34,421 bases of DNA from Candidatus Methylomirabilota bacterium. Lineage in GTDB: Bacteria > Methylomirabilota > Methylomirabilia > Rokubacteriales > CSP1-6. The position numbers and the translations under genes are program-made. The notes below the pieces were generated by a model. The model had not been told where the DNA came from and searched no databases. It was given only the letters and a program-made list of their open reading frames with translations. Positions 15,388-23,526 of the stretch are shown in pieces; the first letter of the stretch is position 1, and each line of letters opens with the position of its first letter. The DNA lies in assembly GCA_035315345.1 (NCBI GenBank), contig DATFYA010000034.1, positions 1 to 34,421 on the forward strand, in the 5' to 3' direction.

Positions 15388-16136
15388 TCCGGGTGCGCGG
15401 GCTCCAGAAGCGCTTCGACGCCCAGGCGGTGCTCCGCGGTCTCGACCTCGACATCGCCACCGGGGAGATCATGGTGGTGATCGGGCGCAGCGGCGGCGGC
15501 AAGTCCGTTCTCCTCAAGCACCTGATCGGCCTGCTGCGCCCGGACGCGGGCACGGTGGTGGTGGACGGCGTCGAGATCACCCGCCTGCGCGGCCGCGATC
15601 TCGACCGCGTGCGTGACCGCTACGGCGTCGTCTTCCAGGGCGGGGCCCTCTTCGACTCCATGTCGGTCTACGACAACGTGGCCTTCCCGCTGCGGGAGAA
15701 GAGCCTGCTCGCCGCCGGTGAGATCCACGACCGCGTCCAGGAGAAGCTCGAGCAGGTCGGCCTCACCGGCATGGGGACCAAGAATCCCGCGGAGATCTCG
15801 GGCGGCATGCGCAAGCGGGTGGCGATCGCGCGGGCGCTGGTCACCGAGCCCGAGATCGTCTTCTTCGACGAGCCCACCACCGGCCTGGACCCGATCCTGG
15901 TCAATACCATTCACCACCTCATCGTGGAGCTGCATCGCAAGTTCCGCTTCACCGCGGTCATGGTGAGCCACGAGATCCCGGAGATCTTCGAGATCGCCGA
16001 TCGCGTGGCCATGCTCCACGAGGGCGTGATCGTGGAGGTCGGCCCGCCCGACGCGGTGCGCACCTCCGCCAATCCGGTCGTCCAGCACTTCATTCGCGGG
16101 GAAATCGAGGCGGTGCCCGCCGAGCCGCGGCGGTAA
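15384..16136 (+). CDS. mlaF: Lipid-transport ABC ATPase MlaF
   Basis: The cytoplasmic ATPase that energises the MlaE complex. It has 250 aa. Walker A is GRSGGGKS (34-41), the signature is ISGGMRKRVAIARAL, Walker B is IVFFDEPTTGLDP, and the switch histidine is in MVSHE. The MRKRVAIARAL variant of the LSGGQ helix is typical of MlaF. The GTG at 15384-15386 was chosen because it overlaps the mlaE stop (GTGA) and starts exactly at the first beta-strand. It is followed 15 nt later by mlaD. Confidence 0.94.
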   Translation: MIRVRGLQKRFDAQAVLRGLDLDIATGEIMVVIGRSGGGKSVLLKHLIGLLRPDAGTVVVDGVEITRLRGRDLDRVRDRYGVVFQGGALFDSMSVYDNVAFPLREKSLLAAGEIHDRVQEKLEQVGLTGMGTKNPAEISGGMRKRVAIARALVTEPEIVFFDEPTTGLDPILVNTIHHLIVELHRKFRFTAVMVSHEIPEIFEIADRVAMLHEGVIVEVGPPDAVRTSANPVVQHFIRGEIEAVPAEPRR

Positions 16137-16151
16137 CCGGGGAGATCGAGC

Positions 16152-16592
16152 ATGAGGCGATCGACACTGGAGCTGGGGGTGGGCATCTTCGTGCTCATCG
16201 GCCTGCTCGCGCTGGGCTGGATGTCCGTCAAGCTGGGGCGCGTGGACTTCCTGGGCAGCAAGGGCTACGTGGTCAACGCCGAGTTTCCGACGGTGGGCGG
16301 GCTCAAGGTCGGCTCCACCATCGAGATCGCGGGGGTCGAGGTCGGCCGCGTCGACCGCATCCAGCTCAAGGACTACCAGGCCCAGGTGGTCATGGTGATC
16401 CAGCCGCAGGTCAAGCTGCAGGAGGACGCCATCGCCTCCATCAAGACCAAGGGGCTCATCGGCGAGCGCTACGTCCGGATCAGTCCGGGCGGCTCTGACA
16501 AGCTGATCCCGCCGAACGGTCGGATCCGCGAGGTGGAGCCGCCGGTCGACATCGAGGAGCTGCTCTCCAAGTACATCTTCGGCAAGGTATAG
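16152..16592 (+). CDS. mlaD: MCE-domain lipid-binding protein MlaD
   Basis: A 146-aa protein with one N-terminal membrane anchor (about 8-26) and a single periplasmic MCE domain (YVVNAEFPTVGGLKVGSTIEIAGVEVGRV, shown here as two adjoining motifs: FPTVGGLKVGS and VEVGRVDRI). It forms the hexameric ring on the MlaE/F complex that passes lipid to MlaC. IKTKGLIGERYVRI is the conserved end of the MCE domain. The C-terminus is short (PPVDIEELLSKYIFGKV), as in E. coli-type MlaD. A GGGGAG site lies 7 nt before the ATG. Confidence 0.93.
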   Translation: MRRSTLELGVGIFVLIGLLALGWMSVKLGRVDFLGSKGYVVNAEFPTVGGLKVGSTIEIAGVEVGRVDRIQLKDYQAQVVMVIQPQVKLQEDAIASIKTKGLIGERYVRISPGGSDKLIPPNGRIREVEPPVDIEELLSKYIFGKV

Positions 16593-16612
16593 AGTCCGCA
16601 CCGGGAGGATCT

Positions 16613-17254
16613 ATGAACTGGGTTCGGGTGAACGCGGTGATGCTGGCGGCGATGGTGGCCCTGATGGCGATCGCGGCGGCTCCCGCCTCGGCGGGAGTAC
16701 CGACCGATCAGCTGCGCGGCGCGGTCGAGCGGGTGCTGAAGGCCCTGGACGATCCGTCGCTCAAGGGCCAGGGCAAGCTCGGGGAGCGCCGAGTCGCGGT
16801 CCGCAAGATCGCCAACGAGATCTTCGACTTCGCGGAGATCGCCAAGCGCTCGCTCGCCCAGCACTGGCAGCCGCTCTCCGAGGCGCAGCGCAACGAGTTC
16901 GTGGGCCTCTTCGCCGATCTGCTCGAGCGCTCCTACATCTCCAAGATCGAGACCTACGGCGGCGAGAAGATCCAGTACACCGCGGAGCGGATGGACGGCG
17001 ACTACGCCACCGTGTCCACCAAGATCGTCACCAAGAACGGCACCGAGGTCCCGGTCGACTACCGCATGGTCAAGCGCGCCGACCACTGGCTCGTCTACGA
17101 CGTCAGCATCGAGGGCGTGAGCCTGGTGTCGAGCTACCGCACCCAGTTCAACAAGATCATCCAGACGTCCTCCTACAACGAGCTCGTCACCAAGCTGCGC
17201 ACCAAGCAGGACGAGCTGATGGCGGAGGACAAGGCGCAGAAGAAGAAGCTGTGA
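16613..17254 (+). CDS. mlaC: Periplasmic lipid shuttle MlaC (HpnM-related)
   Basis: A 213-aa exported protein. Its signal peptide ends at APASA (about residue 27). The mature part has the MlaC/Ttg2D pattern: FDFAEIAKRSLAQHWQPLSEAQRNEF, shown here in parts as IAKRSLAQHW and LSEAQRNEFVGLF, then LLERSYISKIETY, then DYRMVKRADHWLVYDV and VSLVSSYRTQF. It ferries lipid between the inner-membrane MlaD complex and the outer membrane. The same family includes HpnM of hopanoid clusters, and the nearby hopanoid genes make hopanoid cargo plausible. GGGAGG precedes the ATG by 4 nt. The stop overlaps the next start (GTGA). Confidence 0.92.
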   Translation: MNWVRVNAVMLAAMVALMAIAAAPASAGVPTDQLRGAVERVLKALDDPSLKGQGKLGERRVAVRKIANEIFDFAEIAKRSLAQHWQPLSEAQRNEFVGLFADLLERSYISKIETYGGEKIQYTAERMDGDYATVSTKIVTKNGTEVPVDYRMVKRADHWLVYDVSIEGVSLVSSYRTQFNKIIQTSSYNELVTKLRTKQDELMAEDKAQKKKL

Positions 17255-18432
17255 CCGGCGGGGAGCTCGCCGACCTCCTCGAGGCGCACGGCTACGACTT
17301 CTTCACCGGCGTGCCCTGCTCGCTGATCGAGAGCCTCATCGCCGCGCTCGAGACCCATCCCCGGCTGCCCTACGTGCCCGCGGTGCGCGAGGACGTCTCG
17401 GTGGGCATCGCGGCCGGCGCGTGGCTCGCGGGACGCCGGCCCATGGTCCTCATGCAGAACTCCGGGCTCGGCACCAGCATGAACGCGCTGGTCTCGCTCT
17501 CCCTGATGTACCGGCTGCCCGCGCTGCTCCTGGTGACCTGGCGCGGCTACGCGGGCAAGGACGCGCCGGAGCATCTGCTGATGGGTGAGATCTCGCCCGG
17601 CCTGCTCGACATGATGCGCATCCCCTACCGCGTGCTCTCCACGGGCACGATGGCCGAGGACGTCGCGTGGGGCCGGGCGGAGTCCGAGCGGCTCAGCCAG
17701 CCGGTGGCGCTGCTGCTGCCGCCGGGCATTCTTGCTTCAGACCCGATGCGAACCGCCGGCCGAAGCGCAGCCGATTCGGCCGGCCAGGCTGACCGCGGTG
17801 GTTCAAATGCGCTCGGCTCGCCTTCGGCTGCGCCTCGCCCTGCCATCTCCCGCTTCGAAGCCCTCCGCGCCGCGGTGTCCGCCCTGCGCACGGAGCCGGT
17901 GGTGCACGCCAACGGCTACATCTGCCGCGAGTCGTTCGCGGTGAAGGACCGCCTCGAGAACTTCTACATGATCGGCTCGATGGGCATGGCATCGGCCATC
18001 GGCCTCGGCATCGCGCTCGCCGAACCCGACCGCCCCATCGTGGTGTTCGACGGCGACGGCAACCTGCTCATGAGCCTCGGCATCCTGCCCATGATCGGCG
18101 GCGGCCCCCTCCTGGGCCGCGGGCGTCCCGGCAACCTGGTGCACGTGGTCTTCGACAATGCCCTCTACGGCTCGACCGGCAATCAGGCCTCGCCGTCGCG
18201 GACGGTCGGCTTGCATCACCTGGCATCGGCGGCCGGTTACGAGCGGGTCGCCGCGGTGACCGGCGCCGACGAGATCCGCGCCGCCGTCGCCACCGCGATG
18301 GACGGCGGCGGGCCGAGCTTCATCCTGGCGCGGGTCACCGGCGAGGAGCGGCCCGCGCCCCGCATCCCGTACCGACCGGAAGAGATCCGCGACCGCTTCC
18401 GCTCCTCCCTCGGTCCGGGCTCGCGGCCCTGA
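17251..18432 (+). CDS. TPP-dependent 2-oxoacid decarboxylase (sulfo-/phosphonopyruvate type)
   Basis: A 393-aa single-chain protein. The N-terminal half resembles the alpha subunit (PYR domain, catalytic E47 in PAVREDVS). The C-terminal half resembles the beta subunit (PP domain, GDG at 268-270, N303 in FDNALYGSTGNQ). This organisation and the YGSTGNQ motif match sulfopyruvate decarboxylase (ComD plus ComE) and phosphonopyruvate decarboxylase (Ppd). The substrate is therefore probably an acidic 3-substituted pyruvate. No PEP mutase or other phosphonate or sulfonate gene is nearby. The GTG overlaps the mlaC stop. Residues about 161-197, exactly between the halves, come from a palindromic DNA insert with unusual composition (see separate entry). 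Confidence 0.83.
   Translation: MTGGELADLLEAHGYDFFTGVPCSLIESLIAALETHPRLPYVPAVREDVSVGIAAGAWLAGRRPMVLMQNSGLGTSMNALVSLSLMYRLPALLLVTWRGYAGKDAPEHLLMGEISPGLLDMMRIPYRVLSTGTMAEDVAWGRAESERLSQPVALLLPPGILASDPMRTAGRSAADSAGQADRGGSNALGSPSAAPRPAISRFEALRAAVSALRTEPVVHANGYICRESFAVKDRLENFYMIGSMGMASAIGLGIALAEPDRPIVVFDGDGNLLMSLGILPMIGGGPLLGRGRPGNLVHVVFDNALYGSTGNQASPSRTVGLHHLASAAGYERVAAVTGADEIRAAVATAMDGGGPSFILARVTGEERPAPRIPYRPEEIRDRFRSSLGPGSRP
17735..17845 (+). repeat. Palindromic insert read in frame inside the TPP enzyme gene
   Basis: The DNA here folds unlike the coding sequence on either side. CCGGCCGAA (17756-17764) and TTCGGCCGG (17775-17783) form a 9-bp stem. GAACC (17750-17754) and GGTTC (17800-17804) flank it as an outer stem. 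The loop GCGCAGCCGA (17765-17774) is itself repeated in reverse complement as TCGGCTGCGC near 17824-17833. The encoded segment is low-complexity Ala/Ser/Gly/Pro and sits in the linker between the two enzyme halves. It resembles a small mobile palindromic element tolerated in frame. Confidence 0.45.
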
Positions 18433-18466
18433 CCGGCCCGATCTCCCGCGTCGCCAGGATCGTCTA

Positions 18467-19468
18467 GTGTCACGCTTCGTTCGCCCGCTGCTCGTGCTGG
18501 GCGGCCTGGCGGTCGTCGGCTATTTGATCGCCCGGATCGGCCCCGCCGCGATCTGGTCCTCGTTCGTCACGCTGGGCTGGCGCCTGCCGCTGGTCCTGCT
18601 CTTCCCCTACATGCTCGCGGCGGCGCTGGACACCCTCGCCTGGCGCGTGCTGGTGCCAGGCGCGGTGCCCTTCGGCGTGATCTTCCGTGCGCGGCTGGCC
18701 GGCGAGGCGGTCAATTTGGCCACTCCGACGATGGCGGTGGGCGGCGAGCCGCTCAAGGCGTACCTGCTGCGCCCGCACGTGCCCCTGGTCGACGGCTTCG
18801 TGTCGGTCATCGCCGACAAGACCACCATCGTCGTCGGTCAGATCTTCTTCCTCGCCGCCGGCCTGCTCGCCGCCCACGCGGTGGCGCCCACCGGCCGGCT
18901 CATGCCGATCATGACCGGCCTGCTCGGCGTGGAGATCCTCGCCATCGGGGGATTCGTGGTCGTCCAGGCGAGCGGGGGACTCGGCGGCGGCGGCCGGCTG
19001 CTCGGCCGCATCGGGTCGCGAATCGGTTGGGCCGGCGGCGCGCGATACCTCCGGGGACTCGGCGATCTCGACCGCGCCCTCGCCGCCCTCTACCGCGACG
19101 ACCGCCGCCGGCTGCTCGTCTCCGCGGTGGTCCACGCGGTGGCGTGGGCCACCGGCGGCCTCGAGATCTACATCGTCATGCGGCTGCTGGGAACCGACGT
19201 GCCGCTCCTGACGTCCATGATCATCGAGGCCTTCGCGGGCGGAGTGAAGTTCGCCAGCTTCATGGTGCCGGCCTCGCTGGGAGCCCTCGAGGGCGGCTAT
19301 GTGGCCTTCTTCGAAGCATTCGGCCTCACCGCCACCGGCGGCCTCTCGTTCGTGCTGGTTCGCCGGCTGCGCGAGATGGTGTGGGCCGGCATCGGCTTCC
19401 TGGCCATGGGGGTATCCGGGCGGACCGCGGCGCGGTCGGCCGCCGACGAGACATCAGGCCCAGTCTGA
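18467..19468 (+). CDS. Lysylphosphatidylglycerol synthase-type membrane protein (HpnL-like)
   Basis: A 333-aa protein with about seven to eight membrane segments and no soluble transferase domain. It matches the LPG-synthase TM / UPF0104 group: LAGEAVNLATPTMAVGGEPLKAYLL and FAGGVKFASFMVPASLGALEGGY (conserved pieces AVNLATPTMAVGGEP and VPASLGALEGGY). HpnL of hopanoid clusters belongs to this group, as do flippase domains for modified lipids. The GTG at 18467 has AGGA about 7 nt upstream. It lies 34 nt after the TPP enzyme gene in the same operon. A lipid flippase role is inferred. Confidence 0.82.
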   Translation: MSRFVRPLLVLGGLAVVGYLIARIGPAAIWSSFVTLGWRLPLVLLFPYMLAAALDTLAWRVLVPGAVPFGVIFRARLAGEAVNLATPTMAVGGEPLKAYLLRPHVPLVDGFVSVIADKTTIVVGQIFFLAAGLLAAHAVAPTGRLMPIMTGLLGVEILAIGGFVVVQASGGLGGGGRLLGRIGSRIGWAGGARYLRGLGDLDRALAALYRDDRRRLLVSAVVHAVAWATGGLEIYIVMRLLGTDVPLLTSMIIEAFAGGVKFASFMVPASLGALEGGYVAFFEAFGLTATGGLSFVLVRRLREMVWAGIGFLAMGVSGRTAARSAADETSGPV

Positions 19469-19486
19469 GGCGGGCGTGCGGATGCT

Positions 19487-19557
19487 GTGCTAGACTCAAT
19501 CATTCTTGCCGCGAACTATTTTGCGCCGTCGCGTGAACCGACGGTGATGTGAGGAGG
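19487..19557 (+). promoter_or_regulatory. Promoter and structured leader of ino1
   Basis: Extended -10 TGC-TAGACT (TAGACT at 19490-19495) predicts a start near 19502 and a leader of about 60 nt. No good -35 is visible. In the leader, CCGTCG (19526-19531) and CGACGG (19539-19544) form a stem with a 7-nt loop. The strong ribosome site GAGGAGG (about 19551-19557) follows 7 nt later. The hairpin could modulate ribosome access; no known riboswitch is recognised. Confidence 0.45.
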
Positions 19558-19562
19558 CACTC

Positions 19563-20636
19563 GTGGGCTCAGTACGCGTCGCCGTGGTCGGGGTTGGAAA
19601 CTGCGCCTCCGCGCTCGTCCAGGGCGTCCACTACTACCGAGGCGTCGCCGACGACGGGTTCATCCCGGGCCTCATGCGTCCGCGGCTCGGGGGCTACCAT
19701 GTCTCCGACATCGAATTCTCCGCCGCGTTCGACATCGACGCGCGCAAGGTGGGCAAGGACCTCGGCGAGGCCATCTGGTCCGAGCCGAACAACACGGTGC
19801 GGTTCGCGGAGGTCCCGAGCCTCGGCGTGCCGGTGCAGCGGGGCATGACCCACGACGGCCTCGGCCACTACCTCTCCCAGGTCATCACCAAGGCGCCTGG
19901 CACCACCGCGGACATCAAGGGCATCCTGCGCGAGACCCGCACCGACGTCGTGGTGAACTTCCTGCCGGTGGGTAGCGAGATGGCGACCAAGTGGTACGTC
20001 GAGCAGGTGCTCGACGCCGGCTGCGGCTTCGTCAACTGCATCCCGGTCTTCATCGCCCGCGAGGACTACTGGCGGCGCCGCTTCGAGGACCGCGGGCTGC
20101 CGATCGTGGGCGACGACGTGAAGTCGCAGGTGGGCGCCACCATCGTGCACCGCATCCTCACCAAGCTCTTCATGGACCGCGGGGTGCGGCTCGAGCGCAC
20201 CAGCCAGCTCAACGTGGGCGGCAACACCGACTTCTACAACATGCTGGAGCGCCAGCGCCTGGCCTCCAAGAAGATCTCCAAGACCGACTCGGTGCGCTCG
20301 CAGCTCGCCCACGACATGGCCGACGACGACATCCACATCGGCCCGAGCGACTACGTGCCGTGGCTGCAGGACCGCAAGTGGGCCCACATCCGACTGGAAG
20401 GCCGCAGCTTCGGCGACCAGCCGATCAACGTGGAGCTGAAGCTCGAGGTGTGGGACTCGCCCAACTCGGCGGGCGTGGTGATCGACGCGATCCGCTCCTG
20501 CAAGATCGCGATGGACCGCGGCATCAAGGGCGCGCTCCTGGCCCCGTCGGCGTACCTGATGAAGTCGCCGCCCGAGCAGTGGTCGGACGAGGTGGCGCAC
20601 ACCCGGCTGGAAGAGTTCATCGGCGGCGCGGACTAG
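19563..20636 (+). CDS. ino1: Inositol-3-phosphate synthase
   Basis: Isomerises glucose 6-phosphate to 1D-myo-inositol 3-phosphate with NAD in the cytoplasm. It has 357 aa and is of the short actinobacterial/archaeal type. The NAD-binding turn is [16 protein letters not shown] (4-19). Conserved catalytic-core motifs are [39 protein letters not shown], and the lysine-containing C-terminal stretch [20 protein letters not shown]. The GTG at 19563 is fixed by a strong GAGGAGG site. It has its own promoter and is followed 36 nt later by hpnN. Its product could feed phosphatidylinositol, di-inositol phosphate or an inositol-bearing hopanoid; nothing in the window decides this. Confidence 0.93.
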   Translation: MGSVRVAVVGVGNCASALVQGVHYYRGVADDGFIPGLMRPRLGGYHVSDIEFSAAFDIDARKVGKDLGEAIWSEPNNTVRFAEVPSLGVPVQRGMTHDGLGHYLSQVITKAPGTTADIKGILRETRTDVVVNFLPVGSEMATKWYVEQVLDAGCGFVNCIPVFIAREDYWRRRFEDRGLPIVGDDVKSQVGATIVHRILTKLFMDRGVRLERTSQLNVGGNTDFYNMLERQRLASKKISKTDSVRSQLAHDMADDDIHIGPSDYVPWLQDRKWAHIRLEGRSFGDQPINVELKLEVWDSPNSAGVVIDAIRSCKIAMDRGIKGALLAPSAYLMKSPPEQWSDEVAHTRLEEFIGGAD

Positions 20637-20672
20637 CGTCGCTCGCAGCACCGTATCGCTTCCCGGCGCATC

Positions 20673-23417
20673 ATGATCGCCATTTCCCGAACCGGTCGCC
20701 TGCTGAGGCGACTGGTGCGCCTGTCCACCCGCCGCCCCACGGTGACGGTGGCGCTGTCGCTGCTCCTCGCGGCGGCCGCGATCCTGTACACCATGCACGC
20801 GCTCACCTTCAAGACCTCGACGCGCGCGCTCCTGCCCCAGAACGCGGGTTACGTGCAGCGCTACGGGGAGTACGCGGCCGAGTTCGGCGAGCTCGAAGAC
20901 ATCGTGGTGGTCGTGGAGGCCGGGTCCTTCGAGGGCGCCCGCGCCTACGCGGCGCGGCTGACCGAGGAGCTCCGGCAGAGCCCGGTGAAGTTCCATCGCA
21001 TCGCCTACCGCATCGACCCCAAGCGGTTCGAGGGCCGGCAGCTCCTCTACCTGCCCACCGACGAGCTCCGCGAGATCCGCGACAAGATCTTCGACCACCA
21101 GGAGTTCATGGAGAGCTTCGCGGGCGATCCGAGCCTGGCCCGCCTGCTGGAGGGCGTGAACACCCAGATGGCGGCCGCCTTCGTGTCGAACCTCTTCGAC
21201 ATCGGGCTGCAAGACAAGGACCTGCCGGTGGACACGCGCTTCCTGCGCGTGCTCCTCGATCAGATGGCCTCCCGCCTCGAGCACCCCGGCCCCTACCGCT
21301 CCCCGTGGGGCACCCTCTTCTCCTTCGGAGAGGACCCGCCCGACGACGCCGGCTACTTCCTCTCCGACGACAAGAGCCTGCTGTTCATCCTGGTGGAGAC
21401 GCCGCCCAGCGAGAAGGGCAGCTTCACCGGCGACCAGGTGGCGATCGAGACGATCCGCGGCGCCATCGCCAAGCTCCGTCCGTCGTTCCCGAACGTGCAG
21501 GCGGGCGTGACCGGCCCGCCCGCCCTGTCCAACGACGAGATGACCACCGCCTTTCACGACAGCGGCATTTCCGACGTGCTCGCCTTCGCGCTGACCCTGG
21601 TGGTGATGACGCTGGCCTTCATGCGGGTGGGCAAGCCGGTGCTGCTGCTGGGCGTACTGGCGGTGACGCTGGCCTGGTCGATGGGCGTGGTCACCCTGGT
21701 GGTCGGCCATCTCACCCTGTTCTCGGTGATGTTCATCTCGATCGTGGTCGGCATCGGCATCGACTACGGGATCTACTACCTGTTCCGCTACGAGGAGGAG
21801 ATCTTCCTCGGCCGCAACCTGCGCGAGGCCCTCGAGCTGACCGCGGCCCGCACCGGTCCCGGCATGCTCATCGGCGCGCTGACCGCGGCCGGCACCTTCT
21901 TCGTGCTGATGCTCACCGATTTCCGGGGCATCCAGGAGCTGGGTCTCATCGCGGGCCTCGCCATCCTGATCGCCTGGGTCGGGATGATGACGATGTTCCC
22001 GGCCGTCCTCATGCTGGTGGACCGCCACTACGCGGATCGCCCGCGGCAGCGTCGGCCGCGCGCCCACCAGCTCGAGCGCATCCGGGTGCCGCTGCTCGAC
22101 CGGCTCGTGACCTTCCCCCGCACCGTCCTGATCGGGGCCGGGATCGCCACCGCGCTGTCCATCTGGGCCGTCCCGCGCGCCGGGTTCGACTACAACGTGC
22201 TGAACCTCCAGGCCAAGGGCACCGAGTCGGTGGCGTGGGAGCGGCGCATCCTGGCCGGGACCGGCCGCTCCGGGTCCAACGGCTTGTCTTCCGCCACCAC
22301 GCTGGACGAGCTGCGCCGGAAACAGGCCGCCTTCGGGAAGCTGCCGTCGGTCGCCGACGTGGATTCGGTCCTGCGGGTCATCCCCGACGATCAGGCCGAG
22401 AAGATCTCGCTGATCAAGAGCTTCGCCCCGCTGGTCGCCCCCATCCGGGTGGGCCGCTCGAGTCCGGTGGAGCTGGAGCGGCTGAAGAAGGCCCTCAGCG
22501 ACATCCGGCGCCGCTTCGACGTGGTGGCCGCGGAGGCGGGCAGCAAGCTACCGCCCGAGGTGCGGGTCGTCCGGGAGAAGACGGCGGCGGTGATCCGCCT
22601 GCTCGAGAAGGGCAACCGCGACTCCTCGGAGGCCGCGCTGAACTACCTGCAGGCCCAGCTCTACCGCGACTTCGTCAACAAGTTCTACGGGCTGCAGCGG
22701 AACCTGAACCCGAGCACGATCACCATCAAGGACGTGCCGGACGAGCTCCGCCGGAAGTTCATCGGCGAGAACGGGAAGTTCCTCATCCAGATCCACCCGA
22801 AGGTCGACATCTGGGAGAAGGCGGGCGCCGCCGAGTTCGTGCGCGAGATCCGCACGGTGGATCCCGACGTGACGGGGCCGCCCGTCATCACCTACGAGGC
22901 GACCGTGCTGATGGAGCGCGCCTACCTGACCGGCACCCTGTACGCGTTCGTGCTGGTGGGGGGACTGAGCGTGCTGATGATCCGGCGCCTGCGCGAGAGC
23001 GCGCTGGCCCTCATCCCGATGGCGCTGGCCCTGCTGTGGACGATCGGGCTCATGCAGGTCTCCGGCATCAAGTTCAACCTCGCCAACATCTGGGGTCTGC
23101 CCCTGATCATCGGCACCGCGGCCGAGTTCGGCTTGAACGTGATCGTCAGCCACCTCGAGGTGCGCTCGCTCAACGGCCCGCTCATCGCACGCAGCGCGGT
23201 GATGGGCGTGCTGCTCAACGGGATCACCACGATGGTGGGCTTCGGCAGCCTCATGATCGCCTCGCACCAGGGCATCTTCAGCCTGGGCCTGCTGCTCACC
23301 CTCGGCTCGTTCTGCGGGATGGTGGCGGCGCTCGTGGTGCTGCCGGTGATCTTGCAGCTGCTCCGGGCCAAACCGGCCGAGAACGTGGTGCAGCTGGAGA
23401 AGTCGTCCGCGGCGTAG
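20673..23417 (+). CDS. hpnN: RND/MMPL transporter HpnN
   Basis: A 914-aa inner-membrane transporter with the two-fold RND plan. TM1 is at about 22-42. A first periplasmic domain is followed by TM2-6 (about 298-450), which contain IVVGIGIDYGIYYLFRYEEE. TM7 is at about 484-502. A second periplasmic domain is followed by TM8-12 (about 751-899), which contain GTAAEFGLNVIVSHLE in the equivalent place. This size and layout fit HpnN, which moves hopanoids to the outer membrane. Other MMPL proteins share the fold, so the assignment rests partly on the hopanoid neighbours. It is downstream of ino1 by 36 nt and ends at a terminator. Confidence 0.86.
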   Translation: MIAISRTGRLLRRLVRLSTRRPTVTVALSLLLAAAAILYTMHALTFKTSTRALLPQNAGYVQRYGEYAAEFGELEDIVVVVEAGSFEGARAYAARLTEELRQSPVKFHRIAYRIDPKRFEGRQLLYLPTDELREIRDKIFDHQEFMESFAGDPSLARLLEGVNTQMAAAFVSNLFDIGLQDKDLPVDTRFLRVLLDQMASRLEHPGPYRSPWGTLFSFGEDPPDDAGYFLSDDKSLLFILVETPPSEKGSFTGDQVAIETIRGAIAKLRPSFPNVQAGVTGPPALSNDEMTTAFHDSGISDVLAFALTLVVMTLAFMRVGKPVLLLGVLAVTLAWSMGVVTLVVGHLTLFSVMFISIVVGIGIDYGIYYLFRYEEEIFLGRNLREALELTAARTGPGMLIGALTAAGTFFVLMLTDFRGIQELGLIAGLAILIAWVGMMTMFPAVLMLVDRHYADRPRQRRPRAHQLERIRVPLLDRLVTFPRTVLIGAGIATALSIWAVPRAGFDYNVLNLQAKGTESVAWERRILAGTGRSGSNGLSSATTLDELRRKQAAFGKLPSVADVDSVLRVIPDDQAEKISLIKSFAPLVAPIRVGRSSPVELERLKKALSDIRRRFDVVAAEAGSKLPPEVRVVREKTAAVIRLLEKGNRDSSEAALNYLQAQLYRDFVNKFYGLQRNLNPSTITIKDVPDELRRKFIGENGKFLIQIHPKVDIWEKAGAAEFVREIRTVDPDVTGPPVITYEATVLMERAYLTGTLYAFVLVGGLSVLMIRRLRESALALIPMALALLWTIGLMQVSGIKFNLANIWGLPLIIGTAAEFGLNVIVSHLEVRSLNGPLIARSAVMGVLLNGITTMVGFGSLMIASHQGIFSLGLLLTLGSFCGMVAALVVLPVILQLLRAKPAENVVQLEKSSAA

Positions 23418-23426
23418 TTCGCGTCG

Positions 23427-23494
23427 CACCCCTCGCCCTTCACCACCCCTCACCCTTGACCACCCCTCACCCTTCACCACCCCTCACCCTTCCC
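23427..23494. repeat. Four tandem 17-bp repeats
   Basis: Four contiguous 17-nt units (23427-23443, 23444-23460, 23461-23477, 23478-23494) follow the consensus CACCCCTCACCCTTCAC with one or two differences each. There are no spacers, so this is not a CRISPR array. It lies between the hpnN stop and its terminator. Confidence 0.9.
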
Positions 23495-23526
23495 TCTCCC
23501 CGGGGGGCAGAGGGCACTGCCCTTTT
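23492..23526 (+). terminator. Intrinsic terminator after hpnN
   Basis: GGGCAG (23505-23510) pairs with CTGCCC (23517-23522) around AGGGCA and is followed by TTTT (23523-23526). A larger overlapping palindrome (CCCTCTCCCC with GGGG-GGC-AGAGGG, 23492-23514) offers an alternative fold of the REP type. The T-run overlaps the stop codon of the convergent malate synthase gene. Confidence 0.65.

Noticed and set aside
16613-17254. Naming the MlaC homologue HpnM
   Set aside because: It follows mlaE, mlaF and mlaD in the standard mla order, so MlaC is the better name; the HpnM relation is kept as a note.
19496-19562. A riboswitch or leader peptide upstream of ino1
   Set aside because: Only one simple hairpin is present, and the short ORFs there have no amino-acid bias. 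Too little to call.
23427-23494. Possible CRISPR array
   Set aside because: The 17-bp units are directly adjacent with no spacers, and no cas genes are present.
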